Source of the DNA: Pieris napi | Taxonomy: Eukaryota; Arthropoda; Insecta; Lepidoptera; Pieridae | Assembly (NCBI RefSeq): GCF_905475465.1 | Contig: NC_062235.1 | Coordinates: forward strand, 1,126,001-1,190,000 | Direction: 5' to 3' | Length of the DNA stretch: 64,000 bases | In this document: positions 42,749 through 54,870 of the stretch, piece after piece | Layout of the letters: each line of letters starts with the position of its first letter | Position numbering within the stretch: the first letter of the stretch is position 1 | Position numbers and translations under genes: made by a program | Notes under the pieces: model-generated | Database searches by the model: none | Told to the model about the DNA's origin: nothing | What the model saw: the letters and a program-made list of their open reading frames with translations, nothing else

Positions 42749-44016
42749 ATGGCTGGTAAACTAATTGTGTTCTGCTGTGTTTTGGTCGCGGTGTTTGCGG
42801 AGAAGTACACCGATAAATATGACAACATTAACTTGCAAGAGATTTTGGAAAATGATCGTTTGCTGGAGGCTTATATCGACTGTGTCTTGGATAAAGGAAA
42901 GTGCAGCGCTGAAGGAAAGGAATTGAAAGGTAGGATATTTATAATAATTGGTAAACGTATTAAACTTGATAGTTCAAAGTGTTTTGGTCATTGTTTCTTA
43001 CGAATTAAGTTGTTCTGGCTTCTACCAAAAGCTAAATGAGCAGATATCAGGGCAGTATTTAGAGGTCTGGAGGCCTCGAGGCAACAAAAGGGTGGAGGTC
43101 CGTGGCCCCAAATTTCCAAATAAAATTAACATTTTTTTTTTTTTGAAACCAAGTAGATTCTTTTAGTATTTAACAAATATATAAAAATATAAATACAGAT
43201 CGCTGATTTCTGTTAATATTTAAGAACAATATAATCATGTACGAAACAAAGGTAAAGGTAAAAGAGCGAAAAATATCAAAAGAAAAGTTGTTAGTGTTTA
43301 CTAGTCGGAATTTAAAACATTTTTTTCCTTCTGATCAGTGTTATAAAATTAAAATGGTAAATTTATTTGTAACACACTCTTAACCTACTTAGTAATAATA
43401 ACATTAATTAAAAATGGATAAATAGAAAATTAATACAAATTAAAAAAAGTTTGGTCCCAGTGGCAGTGTACCTCTAACGCTGGCAGCATTTCCTCGCTGT
43501 ATTGCGATACTTATTCGTTGAGCGAGGAAAGCACCAGCTCTGAGGTCACTGGTACTATCTACCAGGTACTATCAACTTTAATTTTTAATTAGTGCCTGTG
43601 CACTTAAACCCTACGGCCCAAGAGTCTCTACTCCAAAGGGAACGAAATCAAAGTTGTAGGAAAGACTCTTATATTTGAGCCGTTTATTATTTTCCGCCTG
43701 CTCTGCGAAGCAAATAACTTTACCAACGATAGAATAAGACCCATTACGCCTCGGAAAATTCGTTATATACCTAGTAATTACACTTGCAAAACATGTAATT
43801 CTATCGAATTACCTTACAGACCACATCCTAGAGGCGCTCGAAACAGGGTGTTCCAAATGCACTGAGGCTCAAGAGAAGGGCACGCGCACCGTAATAGAGC
43901 ACCTCATCAACAAGAAGAAGGCGGTTTGGGAAGAGCTCTGTGCCAAATACGACCCTGAAGGGAAATACAGGAAGAAGTACGAGGAACGCGCGAAGTCTGC
44001 CGGTTTAACCGTTTAA
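42749..44016 (+). CDS. CSP: CSP-7: chemosensory protein with an extra cysteine
   Basis: Exon 1 42749-42929, exon 2 43820-44016, giving 125 residues. The donor is AAAG|GTAGGA and the acceptor accttacag|AC, phase 1. The in-frame ATG at 42740 is rejected because it lies in the polypyrimidine/acceptor tract (atgtttcag) ahead of ATGGCTGG. Signal peptide MAGKLIVFCCVLVAVFA, then EKYTDKYDNINLQEILENDR, CVLDKGKC, 18 residues, CSKC, and KAVWEELCAKYDPEGKY. The Cys in ELCAKYD is a fifth cysteine in the mature protein, absent from the others here. AATAAA at 44052-44057. Confidence 0.94.
43040..43610. repeat. Repeat fragments in the CSP-7 intron
   Basis: 43045-43125 (tttagaggtctggaggcctcgagg .. gaggtccgtggccccaaatttcc) looks like an old retroelement scrap. 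43445-43610 is family G in reverse (ggtcccagtggcagtgtacctctaacgctggcagcatttcctcgc .. tactatctaccaggtacta). Confidence 0.5.
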
Positions 44017-44370
44017 AATATCATTTGAACAGATTTTGTTTTATTTTTCTAAATAAATGGTTGGTTATGCATTGGTTGGTTTTAGTTAAATATTCCGAAC
44101 TTATTAAAAATATATATAAATCCTATTTCTTTAGGCAATATATATTGACTCTGCCGCAGGCGGATTTTTTAATGTTGATTTTTTAATTAAATATTTTAAT
44201 GATTAAAATGTTGTTTCTATGCAGCTGTTGTTATTATTGAATTACAGCTGTAAGTAAAGCCATGTATTTATATTGATGTTGAAGTAACTTTTTAAATTTG
44301 TTTTAATTTTCTATTAATCGATTTTTAATTATTATTATAATATGTAGGTACAATATCGAAATACTATATT

Positions 44371-44440
44371 TACTAAACGCACAAATGTACTATTATATTA
44401 CTAAACGCACAAATATAATAGTACATTTGTGCGTTTAGTA
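44371..44440. repeat. Perfect 27-bp inverted repeat with an internal direct copy
   Basis: Arms 44371-44397 and 44414-44440 are exact reverse complements. The 16-base loop itself repeats the first 14-15 bases of the left arm (ttactaaacgcacaaa). Located about 355 bp after the CSP-7 stop. Confidence 0.9.
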
Positions 44441-44459
44441 AAAGGTATTTTCAACATTA

Positions 44460-45210
44460 TAGACCAGTGCCGATAATTTTTGAAACCAAAAAAATTACAG
44501 TAGGATGAAACCCATTAAAAAAGCAGGGGAATATGATCAAAATGAAAGGAAAAATAAATTACGGTCGATCTGAGGTCGGGAAGGGGTAGGGGGGGAGATT
44601 TTAAGGGTAAAAAACGTTTTATCTCGATTTCCGGCAAAACTAAAAGTCCTATCGAAGAAAGTTAAATGGCAAAGTTGTAGGTAATAAAAAGATCTAAAAC
44701 TTTTGTATTCACACATTTTTCACATAACCTCAAAATTTATGTGAAAATTTCAAAAAACCAACTTTTTGGTTTTTTATTTCTATCTTTTACAAAAATTTAT
44801 TTTTTTAAACGAAATTTGGTGAAAACTTACCTTATTATGTCCCAAATATACTGTAATTTATTTGATTAAAAATATTTATTTTTTCACCTTATTTTGAATT
44901 AATATCGAAAAAACACCCTAATTTTCAATCGAAAATTCTGACGTCAAAATTTCAGCTTTTTTCAAAAAGTTGGTGTGCTTTCAGTTCGTTGAAATCTCTA
45001 CTTTCCTATGGTAAAAAAATATATATATATTACCATAGTAAATCTTCTCAGAAAATGCAAAAAATCGTATGCAGTAACGCCCAGACCCGTCATCCCCTTC
45101 CCAGCATTTAATGTTAAATATAACATATAATATGAAAATAATCAACTTAAATTTTAGACTATAATAAACAGTTGTTTCATTTATTTTTAACAATTAAAGC
45201 GAAAAAAAAA
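44460..45210. repeat. Unclassified repeat-like region
   Basis: gatctgaggtcgggaaggggtaggggggggagatttt, then phrases such as tctcgatttccggcaaaactaaaagtcctatcgaag and caaagttgtagg, then long A/T-rich stretches. The phrasing resembles large non-autonomous repeats in Lepidoptera, but there is no second copy in this window to confirm it. Confidence 0.3.
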
Positions 45211-45407
45211 TCATACACCAAAAGACGTACATTTATATTGTTTATAGTAGATAATAAACAACCAGGTGTAAACAGAGAGATTATTCTATAATCTATGTAA
45301 ATTTTCCTATTGAATCATACTTATGGTTATAATTTATTGATGCAATTATCTATTGAAACAACAATTAAACCTATTAAAAAATAATGTTTAGCGATTGTTA
45401 CAGAAAA

Positions 45408-45415
45408 TATATAAA
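45408..45415 (+). promoter_or_regulatory. TATA box of CSP-8
   Basis: TATATAAA, 46 bp from its end to the ATG at 45461, with no acceptor sequence at the ATG. Unspliced leader, as for CSP-4. Confidence 0.65.
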
Positions 45416-45460
45416 TGAAGTCAACGGGCGAAGCCACCATTGTTTCTACAATCGTAAATA

Positions 45461-46784
45461 ATGAAGTTTATTCTAGTTTTGTTTGCCGTCGTAGCTTTTG
45501 TATATGCAGAGCAATATACAGATAGATATGACAATATAAATGTAAATGAAATTTTAGAAAATAAACGTTTGGTTATGTCGTATGTCAAATGTTTATTGGA
45601 CCAAGGAAGGTGTACGCCAGAGGGAAACGCGCTAAAGGGTAAGATTCATCTCTTTAAACTGTACTCTGAGTCGTTTATTAAAAGTTAATTAAATAAGATT
45701 TAGCTTTGGATGAAGACGAAGAATTGTAAGCTTTCCGTTAGTAATATATTAATTAATTGAAAATTGTTGTACTGTAACTAAATTTAACGCTATTGAATTT
45801 TAAAGTATATTAATCAAGAAATTACATATTATAAAATGAAGTATGCCTTCTTTATTGCTTGTGAATCCAATTATCTCAAAAACTATTTCAAATTTTTGGG
45901 AGCCCATACCTATAGCTTACGCTATTCCGAAAACTATATCCCATGTCATAACTCTTCGTTTCTTGGCGAGTCATTTAAACTGTTTCTGTGAGGCTATGGA
46001 ATTCACTTACCGTCCCTATTTGCTTACCTCCTTCTCTATCTTCCTTTAAGTCCCTACTGTACAAGCATTACCTGTCCACATCGTATCCCTAACTGATCTG
46101 AAATTACCGTGATTCATGTGTACTTTTTCTTTTTTATTGTTGTCCTGTTCACTGTTTGCATAAGTTTTATCTACATAACTATATGTCTTATGTATTTTTG
46201 CACTTCTTGAGCTTACCTTATGTAATTATTTCAACAAATTTGAACAGTGGTTGCCTGGAAGACGTCGCTCGAAAGCGATAAGGCGCCAATTGCCCTCCTT
46301 TTTATTTATGTCAATTGTATTAAAATTTCTATACATGCAACGAAGTGTTAATAAATAAAATAAATAAACTATACAACGGGATTTGTATGGTCCCTCTAAA
46401 AGATATGCTATTCTCGTGGAAGATTTAAGTGTTTTCATATCGGTTTTATGTAAATTAACTAAAATATAACGATTATAGTTGAAAAGGTCTTCACAACTTT
46501 CCAATACGACGCAGATGCGTGCGTGTGAAGATGTTCATTTCACACATAAGATTATTTTTAAGACACAATCTATTTGATTGCAATTATATTTTTCAGAGCA
46601 CGTCAAAGATGGTATGCAGACAGGGTGCACAAAATGTACAGACAATCAGAGGAGAGGAGCAAGAAAAGTAGTCCGACATCTTCGTGAGAACTATGACAAT
46701 TATTTCAAAGATATCGTAAAGAAATACGACCCTAAAAATGAATATGAAGAAATATACGAATCATTTTTGGCCTCTGATGATTAG
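45461..46784 (+). CDS. CSP: CSP-8: chemosensory protein
   Basis: Exon 1 45461-45638, exon 2 46597-46784, giving 121 residues. The donor is AAGG|GTAAGA and the acceptor tttttcag|AG, phase 1. Signal peptide MKFILVLFAVVAFVYA, then EQYTDRYDNINVNEILENKR, CLLDQGRC, 18 residues, CTKC, then NYDNYFKDIVKKYDPKNEYE. The helix-5 tryptophan is replaced by Phe (DNYFKDIVKKYD) and the C-terminus is acidic (SFLASDD). AATAAA at 46847-46852. Confidence 0.93.
46080..46370 (+). repeat. Retroelement 3' end in the CSP-8 intron (family F)
   Basis: gagcttaccttatgtaattatttcaac .. gtggttgcctggaagacgtcgctcgaaagcgataaggcgcc .. gcaacgaagtgttaataaataaaataaataaa. Confidence 0.6.
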
Positions 46785-46854
46785 TGATATAACGACCACT
46801 TAATAAGCATAGATAAATATGTATCTGCTGATGTTAATATCAAACCAATAAACA

Positions 46855-47420
46855 ATCACAAATATCTCTATTCTTCTTATAACAAACCCTCTAAGAAACA
46901 ATTTTTTTTCAATTTCAAAAATTCTTTATTTTGTTACACAAAAATTTCTAGTGCTACATATCCAGTGTACATTATTGACATAACCAACTTATGCTTATCA
47001 TTAACATAATCTGCTAAACTTAGCTTGTAAGAAGTTAGCAAGACATACAACGACCAATATTTAAACCTTGACTTGTTGAAGCCCTCGTGGTATATGCTTA
47101 AAAAGAGTATTAAGAATATGAATACCGCAAAATCACCCGCATCATGAGCTCACCCCACAAACACACACTCACGTGCATACTTTCACTTTCATACATTTCA
47201 CACAGCACAGCCAAATTAGTTAAATGTAATTGAAAAAAAATATTGAGTTTTCCTTCAGTTGTTAAATGTTAAGATCCTTTTTGTAAGGCTATATCTTTAG
47301 TACAATTGTGTTATACAATTTATGTTAGCTGAAGAAATACGAAATGAATTTAAAAAAAACCTTGAATTGTAAGATTTTAAAGGATTAAAAAAGATTCAGA
47401 TTATAAAACACACAGTTTAA
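46855..47420. other. Intergenic sequence between convergent CSP-8 and CSP-9
   Basis: AT-rich, no gene and no recognised repeat; CSP-8 and CSP-9 are transcribed towards each other across it. Confidence 0.45.
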
Positions 47421-47435
47421 TTCATTTATTTAAAC

Positions 47436-49000
47436 TTAAGGTCTGGATTTAATAGACTTCAATTGTTTCTCATATTTCGTCACATAATTGTTGGTGGGAT
47501 CGTACTTGGCAACCAATTGCTTCCAAAAGTCATCTTCATGTTGGACAAGATGTGTTATTACAAGTTGAGTGCCCTTCTTCTGAGGTTCAGTACATTTACC
47601 GCAATCATTCTCTAAAGCTTCTCTGATGTGAGCTGGAAAAATTCAATATGTATATTTTTATTTATTTGTGTATAAAATATATCAAATCAATGCTGGCGAA
47701 GTTAGTTGGACTTTGAACCTCTCAAATGTGTAAATGGTTATCCATTATCATATCTATAATATTATAGTAAACAATTAACATCGATTTAAATGGTTATGGG
47801 ATGGAATCAAGTTGGATTTTTAAGGCCAACCGAACCGATTTTTTTTCCTGACCAGAGCTCTTACTCTGCAACTTCCAATAGGGATAACCACCGATCCTGA
47901 TTCCAATGAGTTTTTGAAGGTTGTGAAAACAGCGGTAGTATTGACAGAACTACATCAGACTTGCATTCAAAGAGGGCGCTGTATTGCTGTTATAACACCA
48001 AGTTACAGGGTAAGGGTGCTGTGAATGAACCAAGAAACTCAAGGTTATAGGCAATAACATGACGTTTAAGCAATAATTTCAAAAATATGAAATAACAGGA
48101 AATACAGCCTGAACGCTCATTGTTTTGTAATTTTTGCTGTGATTCATATCTTTGAATTCGTAATTAACACAGTTTTATTGTATTAATTAATAATTGAATT
48201 ACTGTAGTTAGTGACGTTGATGACAGCACAGGGAATTCACACAAATCATTGTACGTCACAATGTACTTAGATTGAATAAAAATAATTTGAACCATATTAT
48301 TGACTTAGGGTCCAAGAAAAGAGCGTATCAATTATTAAAAGGCCGGCAACGCACTCGCGAACCCTCTGGCATTCAGTGTCCATGGGCGGCGGGCTTTGCA
48401 ATTGGGCTAAGACCTGTTGCATCCCCCAAGTTTTCTTCCCTGCATACACGCATAGAATCTCATATCAATGATCGGGACAATTACGGGCCACTGTCTCCTT
48501 AATAAACATCTTTTTGTCCTAAGGGCAACAGACAGCCATGTGCAGAAGCTCTTTCAGCTCAAGGGAATCAGTCACCGTAGACCTGGAATGCGAGGCTGTG
48601 GCTAAACAACGTGCAGAAATCCTCGGTGCAGTGATGTCGCTCCGTGAAGCCTATGAAGTGCCCAGGAGGCTTCTGTGCTTCTGAAAGGAGCTAGGCTGGC
48701 TAAATTAGCCAGGACGCACAACGGACCAATTATGAGTCTAAAAGCGGAAACTGTGTCCACCAACCTATAATGCACAGAGAAAACTCCACGCCCAGTCGGC
48801 ATTCATATGCAATACTTACACCGTAATTCTTTGCCTTCCGGTGTGCATTGCGCTTGTTCCAAAGTGCAAAGTATATAAGGAACCAGTAATCTTCGGTTAC
48901 TTAAAATGTCGCGTAAATTTACACCATCGTATTTGTTGTTATATGTCTCGGGTCGGGCACAAACATATGCCAGGAAACATAGTAGAATTATATATTTCAT
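47436..49000 (-). CDS. CSP: CSP-9: chemosensory protein
   Basis: Minus strand: exon 1 49000-48820, exon 2 47632-47436, giving 125 residues. The donor is CGGT|GTAAGT and the acceptor ttttccag|CT, phase 1. Signal peptide MKYIILLCFLAYVCA, then RPETYNNKYDGVNLRDILSN, RRLLVPYILC, CTLEQAQC, 18 residues, CGKC, DDFWKQLVAKYDPTNNY, ending KSIKSRP. A TATA-like tctataatt lies about 50 bp upstream of the ATG on the minus strand (near 49053), so the tattttcag next to the ATG may be leader rather than an acceptor. AATAAA on the minus strand at 47430-47425. The 1187-bp intron holds a LINE fragment and other repeat sequence. Confidence 0.93.
48305..48800. repeat. Transposon fragments in the CSP-9 intron
   Basis: 48305-48415 is a family B LINE end encoding LGSKKRAYQLLKGRQRTREP with an in-frame residue lost. 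48480-48800 is GC-richer than the introns around it and reads like degraded retroelement coding sequence (gagctaggctggctaaattagccagg), but I cannot assign it. Confidence 0.55.
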
Positions 49001-50770
49001 TCTGAAAATAATAAATGATGAAACACTGTTCTCAACTTTGCGACAATAATTATAGAGTGGTATATGATATTTACAAAGGAGAAATATAGTAATAATAGTT
49101 TTTAAAAGTTATTTTTTGTTTGTCCAGGGATCCTAAAGTTATAACACATTTCGCGGTTTTAATAATAAAACATAATTTTTAATTAGCTCTAGAAGGTTGA
49201 ATTATTCAACTATAATTGAATATACGTTAATTGGTGATTTAAAATAAAAATATGAACAATTATCTTGAAAAACATCCATTGTATATATAATATTATTGTT
49301 AAAGATATTTTTGTTTTACTCGATTTATGTTATCTAACATTAAATCACTTTTCGGGCTGGTGCCCGCGACTTCGTCTGCGCAGGATTAAAATTATATTAG
49401 TGCAAATGATGTAGCGTTAAGGACATACTCGTATTTTATCTACTTTAAATACCAGAACTCACTTATTATATATATTTACTATTTTGGCTATAATGGCTTA
49501 CACATAAGATATATACTGTAACGGACTTGAAGAACTATTTAAAATAAATATTTCCATCCTACATTACATATGTGTAACTCTAGCGGATTTGGCAGGGCAC
49601 GCCAGTATGGCTCGCAGATGGTAAATTTTTTCCTACTTACTTGATATTTTGGACAATTCACACAATATCTTAATAAATAGTAGCCTATGCTATATTATCG
49701 TAAAGTTTTATTAAAATCCATTCAGTAGTTTATACGTGAAAGAGTAACAAACATCCATCCATACTTACAAAGTGTCGCGTTTGTTATATTAGTAGGATTT
49801 TAGTTAATAATTAGAAGCGTAAACAATACGTAAGCAATCGTCGCACACTTGAAGCCAAAATGGGCCCTTTAGTTTTTACCACACTCATAAATTGTAATCT
49901 AACATTCTCGTTTCCGATAATGTCCAATAACATAAGTGTCATTTAGATTTATAATCCCTTTGATAAGCCAAGTTAGTTTTTTGTTAGCATCGCAACCCCA
50001 CTATCCCCAATGTTAGTTATAAGCTCATCTTTCAAATAATTAAAGTTAGTTGTTATCGAGCTTCAAACAAAATGTTTCATTTAAGATATATCTGAGTATA
50101 TCCGTACGAAAACCGCCACCAATTTAACTCACGCCTAAACCTAATATAATACTTGTAAATTTCGAATATGCAGATATTTTTCTATTGCCTTTTCAAAGGT
50201 GGCCAATTCAAACTTGCATTTAGATAATGGTTGATAATTTCTATAAACTATTATTGTTGGACACTAAATACACAAGTTATCTACGTACCTCAGATTTTTT
50301 CTTTAGCAATTAAAAATGATTCCAATCCCTTTCAATGCAACGCACAAAATACTTATCCCGAACAAGGCCAAATCCTATTTATAATAAATAGTGAAGCCAA
50401 ACCTGTTCCCATTACAAGAAAGGAAAAATTTTCAAGACGCTTACTGCGTCAGCCATTTGTCTACCCTTCAAGGTTTCTTGGAATTTCGTTCGGAAAAATA
50501 TGTATTAAGGAAATGTCATCTAACATAATTCGTAATTACGCCATCAAAATAATCTTGATGAATTTTATAAGTTATTAATAGTGAAGTTTTAATAATTGTG
50601 ATCGGTGTATGAAATAATTTAACTCAATAATATCTACAAATATATATTTCATTATACTTTAAATAATGGCAGTTGTCATACTACTAAATAATTAGTAAAC
50701 ATTATGCAACTTAAATATAAAATAAAATATAAAATAAAATAACATACTAAAATTAAGAGAGATGGAAGAT
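49001..50770. other. Intergenic region upstream of CSP-9
   Basis: 49358-49798 is an old interspersed element: ggtgcccgcgacttcgtctgcg start; ttcagtagtttatacgtgaaagagtaacaaacatccatccatactt..cgcgtttgttatattagtagga end, a very common lepidopteran repeat. An open frame at 50231-50578 shows no recognisable content. No gene supported. Confidence 0.5.
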
Positions 50771-50774
50771 AAAA

Positions 50775-50950
50775 CTCTTCTTAACTCAGCGTCCGACTTT
50801 CATCCCTGAGGTCGTCGCTTCGATTCCCAGCTGTTCACCAATGGACTTTTTTGCTTTGTGCGCATTTAACATTCGCTCGAACGGTGAAGGAAAACATCGT
50901 GAGGAAACCGGCTTGCCTTAGACTCGGTTGTAACGCGACTGACTTATTTG
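50775..50950 (+). repeat. SINE (family D)
   Basis: actcagcgtccgactttcatccctgaggtcgtcgcttcgattcccagctgttcaccaatgga .. gcgcatttaacattcgctcgaacggtgaaggaaaacatcgtgaggaaaccgg. 3' part missing. Confidence 0.7.
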
Positions 50951-51064
50951 TTTTTTATCCTTAATAAGAAATAATAAATGAAACCCTCTTCACAATAAAT
51001 AATATGTTCTTGCCTGCTACGAATTTCTTCATCTAGAGACTCTTGGTTGTTTAAATATGCTTTC

Positions 51065-51230
51065 ATTTATTTATTAACACTTCGTTGCAGGAACATAATA
51101 CAATTGACATAATTCTATGAAAAAGCCATTGGCCTTATCGCTTTCGAGCGATCTCTTCTAGGCAACCACTGTAAAAAAAAATTTAGATAAGATAAGCAAG
51201 AAGTGCAAAAATACATATTTAAAATACATA
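51065..51230 (-). repeat. Retroelement 3' end (family F)
   Basis: tttatttattaacacttcgttgcagg .. gccttatcgctttcgagcgatctcttctaggcaaccactgt .. agataagcaagaagtgcaaaa. Confidence 0.6.
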
Positions 51231-52020
51231 ATGAAATGTTTCTCACTTTTATATTATTTTAATGGAAAAGTAATTATTTATTTAATCTGACTAAATTAAT
51301 ATATTCGAAGCGTGTCGAACCTTATCTTTGTCTTAAAAACGTAATGGAATGTTAACTTGAACTACAGACCGAAGCGGAATCTTATTGATCAAATCTCACT
51401 TAAAACTAGTTTCAACGGATCGACGCGGACGCTTAAAATACATTCTTGTAAAGTGGCTTGAGTAGCAATCTGATTACAAATGAAGTTTCAGGTGAATTTA
51501 GATCTGGAAATATGGAGACTCCCTTTTTTACACTATTATTCATTCATATGCAAAAAATATAACGCCTGATACTAGGCATATAATATACGAATTATAGAAG
51601 TAACGTTATAAAAATAATCGTGGTTGGTGATTTGTCGGACTTGTGTTATTGTCTATACGAAGGATTTTTTTTAAACGGTTTTATTTAGCTCACCCCGTTT
51701 GTTTTATTCTTGGGTCAAATTTAGTAATTCAAATTTCACCCTCTTCCTGTCAACCGATTGATCTGAAATTTTGTATACACTTTGGATTTTGGTGACAATA
51801 CAATAAACTAAATAAATAAAATAAAAATAACTAAATATTATAAAATATATATTATAGATATATATATATATAACATTATATTAAAAAACTGTATCTATTT
51901 TATTAATTAAATATATATTATAGAATTGATTTATTTATATAAACTAACGGGCAAGGAACCTTGCAATAATGAAGCACTAAATGAATTAAACAGAATGCGA
52001 AATAAAAACTAAAAACTAGA

Positions 52021-52787
52021 AAATAAAAATAGGTAAAAAAACTTTTTAAGTTAAACGGTTTTATGTTAAACATACATTGCAATGTTTAAGATAAATGTAC
52101 TAAAAACCAAAAAATAATAAAATAGATACAGTCGTGGGAATTATAAACATATGCATAGACTAGACTAAAATAAAACCGTAGGGCACGTCAATTGTCTACA
52201 ATCGTTGATTAAAATGTTTGTTTTGTAATGTTACACTATAATTAGGCAGTTGTTCAACCGACAACGATGGACGTGTGATAAGTAGGGCTAGAATGTGGAA
52301 ACAAGCTAGCAAACTCGATTATAAGCGAGTTTTAGGGTTTCATAGTGGTGAGCGAGTAGTACTTTTATCATATGTTTTGTCAATTAAAGACAAACTACGA
52401 GCAGTGAAACGATTCCTCGCCAGCCGCGCAGTGTGAATGTCCAACGATAAACTAGTTGAAACATCTCTTTTATTTACATGGAGTGTATAACTATTGGAAT
52501 TTCCATGAGCAAGAAAATAGTAAGTAATTTCCTGACCGTCTGCGGGCCAACTGCCTATTTTAACGACGAATTAAACGATTCTTCTATCTCACATTAAGTC
52601 GATAATTTGTAGACAATTGACGTGCCCCACGGTTTTATTTTAGTCTAGTCTATGCATATGTTTATAATTCCCACGACTGTATCTATTTTATTATTTTTTG
52701 GTTTTTAGTACATTTATCTTAAACATTGCAATGTATGTTTAACATAAAACCGTTTAACTTAAAAAGTTTTTTTACCTATTTTTATTT
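52021..52787. mobile_element. Foldback element with 181-bp inverted arms
   Basis: Arms 52021-52201 and 52607-52787 are inverted copies with, by eye, a single mismatch (gtagggcacg versus gtggggcacg). The loop of 405 bp (52202-52606) has no recognisable protein. Flanks do not show an obvious target duplication. Length and symmetry suggest a recently inserted MITE or foldback. Confidence 0.8.
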
Positions 52788-52789
52788 AA

Positions 52790-53365
52790 TAGAAGCAAAC
52801 AGGCTCATCTGTTGTTAAGTGATACCATCGCCCACTCTCATTGCCAGAGGGCTTGCGTCCGTTGCCGACATAGCCTTGATTTACCTTTGCTTTTTTTTTT
52901 TAAATTAATTGCTTAAACACGTAATTCGAATTCAAATGTTATTTATTCATCTAGGTACAATTTTGCCACTTATGCATGTCAAATTTACGACATCTCACTA
53001 TCGTTATTTATCATCATCTATGTATTCTTGAACTGTGCAATATGCTTTTTTTTATTATGGTTTCCTACTATGGTGAATGTGGTAAATCACAGAACAGATT
53101 TTTATTTTTTTTACTTATGTAACTTTAATGACGTTGTGGTTTATGACATTTTCCTTTGAATAATTGTAATGTAAAGGGAGGGCAAAACTTGCTGAGTTTC
53201 TTGCCCGTTCTTCTCAGAACAAGGCCTCCTGGTAGTTTTGCGAACGGAAGGCGTAGTCCTGCTCTTTCGTGAATTTTGTAAACGTTGTTGACATTCATAA
53301 GCATGCTCTAAGAAGCATCTAAATTGAATAAACGTATTTTGATTTTGATTTGATTTTTGATTTTA
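52790..53365. repeat. LINE 3' fragments
   Basis: 52793-52870 is family B in reverse (aacaggctcatctgttgttaagtgataccatcgcccactctcattgccagagggcttgc). 53175-53365 is another Jockey-like 3' UTR (tgctgagtttcttgcccgttcttctcag .. gaagcatctaaattgaataaacgtattttgattttgattt). Confidence 0.65.
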
Positions 53366-53439
53366 TATCAGCGCCCCTAAGAATGAGAAATGTCCATTTT
53401 TGTGATGTTTGTCATTTTATTCACTAAAATTATGAATTT

Positions 53440-53840
53440 CAACTATCCATTAGTATTATAATACATTTTGTTAAAATTTTGGCTGTTTTCAGTAGCGTAA
53501 CTATACCATCTGGGGCCCGTGGCAAATTCTTTTAATGGGGCCCCATCAGTAAAAATCGTCACGTTGTACTCAGTTAAATTTTTGTAAACTTCGAGATTTT
53601 CAGCGTACTCAATTACACGTTGTTTATGTCCCACTAATGGCCATAGGCCTCCTCTCTTAGGCGAGAAGGAATGGTCAGTAGTCTCCACGCTAGCCCAATG
53701 CGTATTGGAGACTTCACATTTATCCATAGAACATAATATCTCTTGGGCAGGGGCCATCTAGGGTCAGGGGCCCGTGGTATTTTGCCAGTACTGCAGTAGT
53801 AATATTGTTACGCCACTGGCTGTTTGTAAATTAAGTTGTC
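53440..53840 (-). repeat. Degraded repeat with a chance open frame
   Basis: Contains ggggcccgtggcaaattc and gggcccgtggtattttgcc near its two ends (53511 and 53767) and ends at aatattgttacgccactggctg. The 104-codon minus-strand frame through it (53443-53757) resembles no family I recognise, and its ends coincide with the repeat. Confidence 0.4.
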
Positions 53841-54159
53841 ATCCATTTAGTGGACAGCAAACTACTTCACAATTGTAAAATATTCCACTTGCTTGAAGTT
53901 AACTAAACAAATTGAGATTGTAAATCTTATGAGATAACACTTTTAACTTTTTGTATAACCACGTAAACGTTGAGCCACAAAAACTGATTTCGAACGTCAT
54001 TCACACAAAACTAACAAATATTAATTCACACAACTAGAATCATCTTTATATTTTATTTGACGTTCAAAAGTGCAATTTTAGGTGGTCTAATTGAATTATG
54101 ATATAATGTAAATATAGTTTAAAAAAACTATATTTATTTTTTAGTTTAATTTTTTTAAT

Positions 54160-54330
54160 TTTTTTCATTTTTTTTTTCGGATTATTGCATTGTCATCGAT
54201 CTTTGACAGGTGCGCAAAGTTTGAATTAAATGTGTCCGTTAAAAGTGGGTCAAAATCGAGTCCGAAGGAGTCAGTTACATGCATACATACATACATACAG
54301 GTGAAGCTAATATAAAGCGTGTAATAATGA
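54160..54330 (+). repeat. Interspersed repeat with (CATA)n, family I
   Basis: ttttttttcggattattgcattgtcatcgatctttgacaggtgcgc .. aaaatcgagtccgaaggagtc .. atgcatacatacatacatacagg. The same sequence lies inverted at 60195-60365. Confidence 0.7.
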
Positions 54331-54690
54331 CGCTGGACCGGGCACGTGACAAGATATAGCAGGTTGAAATAAAGAAAAATAATTACAGAATGGCAACCAC
54401 GCGATGGAAAAAGGAAAAGAGGAAGACAGAGCAAGAGATAGGCAGACGATATAAAGAGAATAGGAGGCACAACTTGGAGAAGAAGAGCTAACATCAGAAA
54501 AGAATGGAAACAGCTGGAAGAGGCCTATGTGTCACAGAACACGCTGCCTATCTAAAACGGGTCAAGTGACGTATTGGATTAAGTTTGAAATAGTATTAGA
54601 ATTAAGTTTTTTTTATGTAACTTAAATAAGTGTTATTATATTGTACTGGCTGTCAGCAATAAAGGCTTAATAATAATAATAATAATTGAA
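54300..54690 (+). mobile_element. RTE-like LINE 3' end
   Basis: Readable, with stops: WTGHVTRYSRLK, then ADDIKRIGGTTWRRRA and KEWKQLEEAYVSQ, matching the non-LTR reverse-transcriptase tail also seen at 31644-31890. It ends in a 3' tail ggctgtcagcaataaaggctt and (AATAAT)n. Confidence 0.75.
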
Positions 54691-54870
54691 ATAAATGACT
54701 TGACTTGACTTGAATAAAATAAATATATGTCTGAAAGTTTATTACGAAAAAAATTAATTTGCTAATTTAGTGATAATATTTGGTTGTAAACTCGAACTGA
54801 TTACATTTAAAATAAGTTATAAGGAACATAATTTCTATGCCGTTATTAATACAATAATTTAGTGATTAAA

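Noticed and set aside
50231..50578. 115-codon plus-strand open frame
   Set aside because: No signal peptide, domain or splice context; AT-rich composition makes frames of this length unremarkable.
53443..53757. 104-codon minus-strand open frame
   Set aside because: Coincides with a degraded repeat and resembles nothing known to me.
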